A DNA stretch of 43,380 nucleotides. It comes from Candidatus Rifleibacteriota bacterium (lineage in GTDB: Bacteria > Muiribacteriota > Ozemobacteria > Ozemobacterales > Ozemobacteraceae). Under the pieces are notes generated by a model, which made no database searches, had not been told where the DNA came from, and saw nothing but the letters and a program-made list of their open reading frames with translations. The first letter of the stretch is position 1; every line of letters begins with the position of its first letter. The stretch spans positions 1-43,380 of the forward strand of contig CAJOND010000033.1 of the NCBI GenBank assembly GCA_905236675.1. Direction: 5' to 3'. This document shows positions 35,589-42,443 of the stretch, one piece after another. The translations under genes and the position numbers were made by a program.

Positions 35589-35724
35589 GGGGTTGATTGA
35601 GTAGCAATCGTAGAAAGAGGTCTTCTTAAAACACTACCTCCAACGAAAACAAAGCGTAGCTTTTTTATTTATGCTATAATCATTTATAGATTGATTTGAA
35701 ATGAACTTTATATAGGTAGAACTA

Positions 35725-37056
35725 ATGAAAAAGCTGGTTTTATGTCTGTTTATATTTGTAATAATTGTTACTTCCACATCTTACTGTGAAGGTTGGGACG
35801 TTTTTAATCTTTTTGGCTCTGAGGATAATAAAAAATTAGACACGAAAGAATTATATAAAGAATCTGTAAGTTCTGTAGTTGCCCTAACAGTTATGAATTC
35901 TAAAGGCGGTATGCAGGCTTTTTTGCTCTTGAACCAAATATTATAGCAACTTGCTACCATGTTGTTGCTGGTGCTACTACTATAACTGCAAAAGATTCTA
36001 GCGGTAACGAATATAAAATTGAAGGCATAATTGATTTTTCTGAAAGTATGGATATAGCTATTCTCAAAAGTTCTAAAAAAAGTAAGACTTTAACTCTTGA
36101 CGCTAATATGCCTACCCCAGGAACTAATGTTTACGCTCTTGGAAATCCAATGGGTCTTAATTTCTCTTTCACAAACGGAATGGTCAGCCAAATTCAAAAT
36201 CTTGGCGGAACAAATATAATTCAGTTTACTGCACCTGTTTCTCCTGGCAATAGCGGAGGTCCACTTTTAAGCGAAGAAGGGAAAGTCTTATGAGTTGTTT
36301 CAGCATATTTAGCTAAAGGTCAAAATTTGAATTTTGCTGTTCCTACTGCTTCAGTTTATATGCTTAACAAAGATAATGCGGTAAGAAAAATAAAGAAAAA
36401 CGATTATATTGGAAATGCAAATTCTGATGAATTATCTTCAGATGAAGCCGAAGAAAAAGCTATGGAACATTTAGAGTTAGGGGAAAAATATGCAGAAGCA
36501 CATTTATATGATGAAGCAGAAAAGGAATTGTCATTAGCTTTGAAATATAAACCTAACAATTTAAAAATTTTATGTTCTCTTTGTAGTTTTTACGTTAATT
36601 CTAAAAATTTTAATGAATTAAGGGTTGCTGCAGAAAAAGGAATTCAAACATCTATTAAAACCAATGATACAAGATTTTTAGGTTTTTTTATTTTAACTTA
36701 TGTCTAGCATACTCTGGATCCCAAGATTATGATAAAGCTATAGAATTTTGCGATTTGGTAATAAATATTTGGATAAAAAATATTGGGATAATATAGAAGA
36801 TAATAATTTTTTTAAACAAATTAATCGAGGTGTTTATTCTCTAATTGCAGTTTGTTATACTCTTAAAAACGATTATAAAAAAACAATATATAATTGTAAT
36901 AAAAGCTTAGAATATTGTGATAAAGATGAAGATAAAATAGCAGTAATCAGTATGATAGGTGCATCTTTTTACGAATCGAAGGATTATAAATCTGCTCAAG
37001 AATATGCTAAAAAAGCTTTAAAAATAGATCCAAATAATGAATCAGCAAAAGAATAA
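35725..37056 (+). pseudogene. Broken HtrA-like (S1C) serine protease with TPR tail
   Basis: Reading through lesions gives a signal peptide (MKKLVLCLFIFVIIVTS), a trypsin-like domain with His in ATCYHVV (35958), Asp in MDIAIL and Ser in PGNSGGP (36252), then two or more TPRs. Lesions: a one-base loss near 35915-35925; a TGA at 36291-36293 where HtrA relatives have Gly (GKV-x-VVSA); a shift near 36690; and another near 36757. All catalytic residues are intact, so decay is recent. No PDZ domain is seen. No single translation product can be full length. Confidence 0.85.
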
Positions 37057-37285
37057 TTAGCAAACTGCCAAAAACAACTTCGCAGAAAAAAAAATAGCAT
37101 TTATTATGAGGAAATTAATTGATTTATTATACTAGAAAAATTATCTGAACAGCTTACAGAGGATTTGGTAACGGTTTTTCTGTTCGTAAACCACAACAAA
37201 TGAAAAAAAATAATATGCTTTTTCCAAATACGAGCGCAATGCGTTCACAATTAAACTGGTTCCAATTTTATCTATTATATAATTT

Positions 37286-37570
37286 TTAAGCAATTTGTTT
37301 ATATGTTTTTACATCATCTAGATTCGTTGTTTGCATAGCATTAAACAAATCGTATTTCATTTGTAAGTTCAGCCAAAATTCTGCTTCAGTATTAAAAGCT
37401 TTGGAAATTCTTAGAGCCATAGCAGGAGTAATAGCAGTTTTTTCGTTAATAATGTCGTAAATGGTTTTTCTTGAAACTCCAAGCATAAGAGCAACTTTTG
37501 AAACAGATAATTTTAATTCGTCAATATAACCTACTTTTAATAATTCACCAGGATGCGGAGGATTAAACAT
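37286..37570 (-). CDS. higA: HigA-family antitoxin
   Basis: 94 residues. It starts with the HigA signature FNPPHPGELLK, followed by an XRE helix-turn-helix (SVSKVALMLGVSRKTIYDII) and AEFWLNLQMKYDL. It neutralises HigB and represses the operon. The order toxin then antitoxin, with a 37-nt gap, is characteristic of higBA. It appears intact although its surroundings are degenerate. Confidence 0.92.
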   Translation of the reverse strand: MFNPPHPGELLKVGYIDELKLSVSKVALMLGVSRKTIYDIINEKTAITPAMALRISKAFNTEAEFWLNLQMKYDLFNAMQTTNLDDVKTYKQIA

Positions 37571-37607
37571 TTATTTACTATTACTCCTTTCGTTTTAATG
37601 ATTTTTA

Positions 37608-37886
37608 CTAATGATAATCTTGATAGTCTACAACATAAACATCTTCACCTTTAAAGGTAAAAATTACACGCCAGTTTGCTTGAACTGTAATAGAATACAG
37701 CCCTTTTAAATTTCCTTTCAGTGGATGCAACCGAAAAGCTGGGATGTCAAGATTTTCAGGTTTTTTCGCTACATCTAAAGCACCAAGTATAATACGAAGT
37801 TTTTGTTCGTGATTAGCTTGTATTCCTTTGGTACTTCCTGTTTCGAAAAATAACTCTAATCCCTTGTGTTTAAATGACTTAATCAT
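37608..37886 (-). CDS. higB: HigB-family toxin (RelE-like mRNA interferase)
   Basis: 92 residues, normal length. Characteristic segments: MIKSFKHKGLELFFETGS at the start, FRLHPLKGNLKGLYSITV, and NWRVIFTFKGEDVYVVDYQDYH at the end (split here as two strands), containing the conserved Arg and terminal His. It cleaves mRNA on ribosomes. First gene of the operon, with a TTGACA promoter just upstream. Confidence 0.93.
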   Translation of the reverse strand: MIKSFKHKGLELFFETGSTKGIQANHEQKLRIILGALDVAKKPENLDIPAFRLHPLKGNLKGLYSITVQANWRVIFTFKGEDVYVVDYQDYH

Positions 37887-37892
37887 ATTTTA

Positions 37893-37921
37893 TAAATATA
37901 TAAACAATTGTATATTGTCAA
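37893..37921 (-). promoter_or_regulatory. higBA promoter with probable operator
   Basis: On the minus strand, TTGACA (37921-37916), a 17-nt spacer and TATTTA (37898-37893). The spacer contains the palindrome ACAATTGT (37904-37911), well placed for autorepression by HigA. The short distance to the ATG at 37886 means a leader of only a few nucleotides. Confidence 0.6.
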
Positions 37922-38008
37922 GTGACAGTATACGGTTTGTTAAAAATTCAGAGTAGCATCTGGTTTATGGAGTCCTCAAGGGGAAGCTTTAGAGCAACAA
38001 TCACACCA

Positions 38009-38023
38009 AGAGCCGTAGGCTCT
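38009..38023. repeat. Short palindrome
   Basis: AGAGCC-GTA-GGCTCT. It is of the same style as the palindromes at 35344-35588. Confidence 0.55.
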
Positions 38024-38052
38024 AAACCAATCATAACCTAAAATAAAAAAAT

Positions 38053-38080
38053 TTCGATAGATTTCTATCGAAGTTTTTTT
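38053..38080. terminator. Bidirectional terminator beside the hydrogenase remnant
   Basis: TTCGATAGA (38053-38061) and TCTATCGAA (38064-38072), with T-run 38074-38080 on the plus strand and an A-run before the stem for the minus strand. It lies just past the stop of the hydrogenase remnant and is probably its original terminator. Confidence 0.85.
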
Positions 38081-38090
38081 ATTTTAAACC

Positions 38091-38330
38091 TTATCTAAAG
38101 TTACCACGCTTTGCATACTTGGTGTGGAGCAGGTGGTGAGACTTTTCAGCACATGGACCTTGGGGGAGAACCTTCTTGTAGGTTTCGATGATTGATGAGA
38201 AAATGATGGTAAGGTCAGCAGAATATACAGTATCGTAAACTTTCTTGAAGCCAAGTCTTCTTAAAGCTGCAACTATCTTTCCAGTGGTTTCTTTATTAGA
38301 TGGGAGACCGAATTCTTCACCGATACCTTT
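38091..38330 (-). pseudogene. [FeFe]-hydrogenase remnant with internal deletion
   Basis: A 79-codon open frame with no start codon. The first half (GIGEEFGLPS, TGKIVAALRRLGFKKVYDT, SADLTI) is the region just before the H-cluster cysteine motifs of [FeFe]-hydrogenase. The second half (SIIETYKKVL, EKSHHLLHTKY) is its extreme C-terminus. The intervening H-cluster segment is absent, so a long in-frame deletion joined them around 38205-38210. Codon use is less AT-rich than nearby, as in a formerly highly expressed gene. The upstream part is also missing. Confidence 0.8.
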
Positions 38331-38454
38331 TTGTTTTATTATTTTTTAGTTTTAGGGAATAGGCAAACGAAACTTTCAATATATTACCTAGCTACTAAAG
38401 CCATTTATAGCTTTTATGCCTAACCTAACTTTGCCTATTAACCAACCTAGTTAT

Positions 38455-38483
38455 TTGTTAATAAAACAATATTTTGTTATAAT
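38455..38483 (+). promoter_or_regulatory. Promoter of the Rpn-family gene
   Basis: TTGTTA (38455-38460), a 17-nt spacer, and a perfect TATAAT (38478-38483). AAAGGAA at 38495-38501 is the ribosome binding site for the ATG at 38509. Confidence 0.75.
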
Positions 38484-38508
38484 TGAGTAAATAAAAGGAA
38501 TTTACATT

Positions 38509-39471
38509 ATGGCTAATGACTATTCAAAAATAGATAAAAAGACTCTTCAAGAGCAGTATGACGCTTATGTAAAGAGACTGCTCTCCGAAAAAGATATTTT
38601 AGCCTGGATATTGAAAGAATGTACTACTGAATTTAAGCCCTTTGAAATCGAAAAGATAGTTAAAGAAGCATTCGTTGGTGAAATAAAAGTTTCTAAAGTT
38701 GCAGTTGATCAAGATGAAGATGATGTAGACGAACCGACAAGAATAGATACTTCTAACTGCGAAGACAATTCCAGGAAAAATGGACCTATAATTTACGATA
38801 TACGCTTTAATGTCGTAGTTCCTGATTCTGATATTCCTGTAGCCCTGATAATTAATATCGAAGCTCAAAAGACTTCTGAAACACCTTATCCGCTTTTGAA
38901 AAGGGCTTTATATTACTGTAGCCGACTTATTTCCTCTCAAAAAAATGTAGTTTTCGTAAAAAGTCATTACGAAAAACTTCACAAGGTTTATTCAATTTGG
39001 ATTCAGATGAATACATCGAAGAAAAAGCAGAATACTATGAACCGTTACAGGGTTATTGAAGAAAATCTTGTTGGTCAGTATGAAGATAATTCTATAAATT
39101 ATGACCTGTTAAACATTATTACAATAGGTCTAGGCAAAGTCGAAGATACAGAGCCTAAAACCATATTGAATATGCTAGACACCTTGCTTTATTCCAACAA
39201 ACCATCAAAAGAAAAACTTGATACCTTAAAAAATCTTTATAACATTACTATTTCAGACTCTATAATCGAGGAGGTCAATACTATGTGCAACTTAGGCGAA
39301 GGAATCTATGAAAGAGCTGTTGCTGAAGAACAGGCTAGACAAGCAATTGAAACTGAAAAATTATTAAAGAAAATGGAAAATGAAAGAGAAACTGAAAAAA
39401 ATAAAAAAATCCAAGAACTAATTGCTGCTGGTCTTGATCCTGATATTGTTAAACGCATAATGAATAATTAA
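38509..39471 (+). CDS. Rpn/PD-(D/E)XK nuclease-family protein (RpnL-like)
   Basis: 320 residues. The nuclease core is at ~90-150: IIYDIRFNVVV (Asp97) and IINIEAQK (Glu118-x-Gln120), the D...ExQ form of PD-(D/E)XK seen in Rpn/YhgA-type and related putative transposase proteins. Acidic N-terminal loops precede it. The C-terminal ~60 residues are a charged helix ending in LIAAGLDPDIVKRIM, the variable tail typical of this family. It has its own strong promoter. A second translation start lies inside the gene. The protein may act as a DNase in defence or recombination (family knowledge, not shown here). Confidence 0.8.
   Translation: MANDYSKIDKKTLQEQYDAYVKRLLSEKDILAWILKECTTEFKPFEIEKIVKEAFVGEIKVSKVAVDQDEDDVDEPTRIDTSNCEDNSRKNGPIIYDIRFNVVVPDSDIPVALIINIEAQKTSETPYPLLKRALYYCSRLISSQKNVVFVKSHYEKLHKVYSIWIQMNTSKKKQNTMNRYRVIEENLVGQYEDNSINYDLLNIITIGLGKVEDTEPKTILNMLDTLLYSNKPSKEKLDTLKNLYNITISDSIIEEVNTMCNLGEGIYERAVAEEQARQAIETEKLLKKMENERETEKNKKIQELIAAGLDPDIVKRIMNN
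39283..39471 (+). CDS. Internal in-frame start: probable RpnS-like C-terminal product
   Basis: GAGGAGG at 39268-39274 is a near-perfect ribosome binding site 8 nt before an in-frame ATG at 39283 (Met259 of the large protein). It would give a 62-residue product made only of the variable tail, beginning MCNLGEGIYERAV. In enterobacterial Rpn proteins such separately translated tails are known to inhibit the full-length nuclease. That this one does so is inference, but the site is better than the one used for the full-length start. Confidence 0.65.
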   Translation: MCNLGEGIYERAVAEEQARQAIETEKLLKKMENERETEKNKKIQELIAAGLDPDIVKRIMNN

Positions 39472-39485
39472 CTGTAATTAAAAAT

Positions 39486-39644
39486 ATGTGCAACTTAGGC
39501 GAAGGAATCTATGAAAAAGCTGTTGCTGAAGAACAAGCTAGACAAGCTATTGCTATGCAAAAATTATTGGAAGAAAAAACAAAAGCTTTATTAGATGCTG
39601 GTGTTTCACAAGATATAATTGATATAATAATGAAAGCAAATTAA
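39486..39644 (+). CDS. Duplicated tail ORF (orphan RpnS-like paralogue)
   Basis: 52 codons beginning MCNLGEGIYEKAVAEEQARQ, nearly identical at DNA level for the first ~80 nt to the internal ORF at 39283, then diverging and ending in ALLDAGVSQDIIDIIM. The duplication begins exactly at the internal ATG, so it copies the putative RpnS unit and not the nuclease. It has no clear ribosome binding site and starts 14 nt after the preceding stop. It could be a second antitoxin, a recombination donor for tail switching, or debris. Confidence 0.6.
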   Translation: MCNLGEGIYEKAVAEEQARQAIAMQKLLEEKTKALLDAGVSQDIIDIIMKAN

Positions 39645-39657
39645 CTATGAGTGTCTG

Positions 39658-39825
39658 CTAATCATCATCTACAGGGTAAACACATATTGGAATCGTTTCT
39701 TTGTTCCTTAAATTTATTTCATTTTCTTGGAACACTTTTACAATAGCTTCAAATTCCTCATCGCATTGAGAGCATATCAAAGAACGTTTGACAACCAGCG
39801 GTTTATGCTCAATATCATAAAACAT
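39658..39825 (-). CDS. Small 55-residue protein with a CxxC pair
   Basis: The frame codes for MFYDIEHKPLVVKRS followed by CSQC and an acidic tail, ending in DDD-stop. It is not recognised. The CxxC and compact composition look protein-like, but no good ribosome binding site is present and it sits among pseudogenes. It could be the end of a broken gene. Confidence 0.4.
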   Translation of the reverse strand: MFYDIEHKPLVVKRSLICSQCDEEFEAIVKVFQENEINLRNKETIPICVYPVDDD

Positions 39826-39863
39826 ATTTATTCAAAAGTTTTATCGTTTCTCGCTTTTTGTTT

Positions 39864-40878
39864 TTATCTATATTCGGCAGCTATGCGTGCTGAATCATAT
39901 AACAACAGCATACTGAAAACATTTACGCTACATTCATAAATCTCTTTTAAATCATCATATTCAACTTTTACACTAGCCCCATAATCAAAAGAAGATACAT
40001 TGTAACTTTTTAGATAAACACCTTTTTTTGTTCTTTCTTCTGAAAAAGCTTGCAAACCATATTTTTCTTCAATTCTTTATGTTTCTTGCAACATTTTTTT
40101 CTTAGCATCTTTCATAGAATGAAAAGAAAAAACTTTACTTATTGAAAATATATCATCAGCATATGTCGTTTGAATAATAAGCTTATAACCATTACAGTCT
40201 AAAGTAAAATACTTAGAAACAGGGTCTTTTTTTGCTTCATTTTGGAAGTCACAGTAATCTTTGTTTTAAGTTGATAGCCATCTAAATTATCTAAGAAATT
40301 TGGATTAATTTTGTTTGTTTTTTTTCTGTCTCTTTAACATTATTCAAAGACTTTTTTTCTGTAGATACGTTACTTTTAACAATTTGTTCTTTAGGAGCTT
40401 CCGTTTTTATTTCCGAGCTTAATTTTGCACCAGAATTCTTTAAAATTGATATTATTTCTTTTTTTATAGCAGAGTCTTCTAAAATATTAGCTATATCCAA
40501 AGCAGAACCATATTGTGGGTGAACTTTGTTTATATCCTTGTTAAAACGAGTATTAGCTTTAACTTTATCTAAATCTTTTAAAAATACAGCTTGTAAAAGA
40601 GGCATATCAGAAAATTCGTAACATAATTCAACAAATTCATAAGCATTTTTCTGTTTAGAGTCCAAGGTTTTGTTTTTATAAGCTTCTTTTATTGGTTCAA
40701 ACATAAAATATGGATTATTTTTTATTTCTTTATTTAATCCATTTACATCACTATTTGATATTAATTCGATAATATTATCTTCTGTTGTTTTTATTTCTTC
40801 CTTTTTCTTTGATTTACCCCATACAGAACTATTAAAAATAATTATAGAAATTACAATAAATATAAATATTTTTCTCAT
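39864..40878 (-). pseudogene. Broken secreted protein with ankyrin-like repeats
   Basis: The intact N-terminal frame (40291-40878, 195 residues) has a signal peptide (MRKIFIFIVISIIIFNSSVWG) and ankyrin-like repeats (MPLLQAVFLKDLDKVKAN, GSALDIANILED, EIISILKNSGAK). Beyond a run of eight T at 40318-40325 (A on the coding strand) the frame shifts. Coding potential continues with a second shift near 40250 and an in-frame TAA near 40078, through to the end of the 63-codon frame at 39864. The C-terminal part (DCNGYKLIIQTTYADDI, YDDLKEIYECSVNV) is unknown. Confidence 0.7.
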
Positions 40879-40888
40879 TTTTTTACCT

Positions 40889-41695
40889 TTATTTTATGGA
40901 AACTCTGATAGCAGGTCTAACAGCAAAAACTCTATTTTGGTAAGTAATTCTTACTTGACCATAGCTATAATAATAAGAGCGACCTTTGGATTCATTACTA
41001 TCCAAAGGGTCATTAATTGTTGTTCTAAGCCAAAATACATAGTTACTATTCAATATCGAATTAATTAAAATAAGACTATATTTGTCTATATCTCTTTGTC
41101 CTAGACAAAATACTTTATCGGTATTTTCTTTCTTTGAACCCCAAGTTTGATCTGTTTTCACTTCCATAATTAAACTCTTTTGTTCCCCATTAAAAGCTTC
41201 CTCATAAAAAGTTTTATTTAAAGTTTTTCTTAAATCATAACTAGACCAAGACACAGAATCATTATTTCCATCATATTTATCATCAAAAGCATTTTTACAA
41301 AGCAATAATGCTGACTCATCGTTTTTATCAACTATATTCCATTCCAAATCTTTATCGTAAAAATTACCAAATTTAAAAGATTTGCCAGGTTTTAGTTTTT
41401 TTACCATTTCTTTAAAAGTAACTACATATAACTTTTTTGAGTCTTTGTAATTAGATAATTCTTGAAATAATTCCAACGCTTTTTCAAAATCTCCGTTTTT
41501 TCTATATGTTAATGCTTGTGAGTAATTTGAATCTCTGTCACTTTTATTAGCTAATAAGTTATTTAATTTTTCTTTGTAGCTTTGATTTTCATTTGAACTA
41601 TTTTCTATTTTAGTTGAATTAGAAACTGATATATCAGCTTTTTTTACCCAACCTATTTTGTCAGAATCATAGACAATTTTACACCAATCATCATC
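40889..41695 (-). pseudogene. 5'-truncated SH3 / TPR / DUF6273 protein
   Basis: The frame is open from 41695, far upstream of the TTG at 41476. It begins within the end of an SH3-like domain (WCKIVYDSDKIGWVKKADI), then a linker, a TPR-like stretch (ALTYRKNGDFEKALELFQ), and a DUF6273 domain: WNIVDKNDESALLL, SYDLRKTLN, DKVFCLGQRDI, YVFWLRT, AVRPAIRVSI. The start and signal peptide are missing, cut at a junction with unrelated sequence at 41696, where a TAA lies in frame. An internal start could still produce DUF6273 alone. Confidence 0.7.
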
Positions 41696-41844
41696 TTAGA
41701 ATAACAGATTTTATAGAAACTAAAGAAAATTTGCTCACAGAAGAAGATAAGCAATTTCTTGCTTTGCAATTAAATACAAAGAAAGCTCTTCTTAAATTGT
41801 TAGATTGTATTAACCAAAACCCAGAAATCTTATTAAAACAATAA
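41695..41844 (+). pseudogene. Orphan C-terminal fragment, opposite strand
   Basis: An open frame of 49 codons without a start: LRITDFIETKENLLT, then EEDKQFLALQLN and a Leu/Lys-rich helix to TAA at 41842-41844. It looks like the last helices of a soluble protein I do not recognise. Its left edge coincides with the truncation of the SH3/DUF6273 gene, so this is a rearrangement junction. Confidence 0.5.
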
Positions 41845-41896
41845 CTACATAGCTAGCGTTGTGATTGGTGTTTGGTGATGAGTGGTTGTTTTTTAT

Positions 41897-42443
41897 CTAC
41901 TTTTTGTTTTTTTGTTTTTTCTTTTCTTTAAGATATTCCTGATACTCATAATCCAAGACGCAATAGTTATTAGAATAATATTTAATAGTATCAATTATAT
42001 TTTCTTTAAACTCTTTAATTTCTAATGGAATACTCTTAATATTATTCTTGTCATTTACATTAATATATTTATGTAAATGAGGCATGGCTTTCTCCTGACT
42101 TGTTCTTTTGCCATCTTTTATATTATATACACAAACCTTAGCTGTATATATTCCCTTAGAATCTCTTTTAATAGTATCAATTAAAATATTTTCACCATTT
42201 TTTTGCATTAACTCTCACAAATTTTGTAAGTGTTGTTGTTTTGTTAAAGTCACCTGTACATTCAATTAAATTATTCTTTAAAAATTCATGCACCTGTTCC
42301 AAAACTTCAAATAGCTCTTTGTCATCGGAAACATTAGTTTCAATAGCATAATACTGTGTAAACCTCATTGGTTCTGCATTTAAAGACAATGAAAAATATA
42401 ACAAAAATAAACTTAGAAAACTTATAACATTATTTGATTTCAT
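41897..42443 (-). pseudogene. Small secreted protein split by a homopolymer frameshift
   Basis: The first frame (42443-42192) has a signal peptide (VISFLSLFLLYFSLSLNAEP) and runs to KFVRVNAKKW. The second frame (42208-41897) continues KNGENILIDTIKRDSKG and ends in a Lys-rich tail. They meet at a run of seven A (42198-42204); removing one A would make a single protein of about 180 residues. It may be a mutation, phase-variable slippage or a base-calling error. Function unknown. Confidence 0.6.

Larger units (their letters stand above)
34992..35724. other. Gene-free region with clustered palindromes
   Basis: Holds several short perfect palindromes, listed separately, and no believable gene. 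The 69-codon frame over 35398-35607 on the minus strand is read through the palindromes and has no start signal. A TATAAT near 35673 may belong to the promoter of the broken protease gene at 35725. Confidence 0.6.

Noticed and set aside
35398..35607. 69-codon minus-strand frame
   Set aside because: It is read through palindromic repeats, has no ribosome binding site and does not look like a protein.
36291..36293. TGA read as glycine (alternative genetic code)
   Set aside because: TGA is a true stop elsewhere in the window, for example in the overlap at 6328 and at 3679. The gene also has several frameshifts, so it is simply broken.
38509..39471. Insertion-sequence transposase
   Set aside because: The nuclease fold is shared with proteins often labelled transposase, but no terminal inverted repeats or target duplications were found. 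The internal start fits the Rpn family better.
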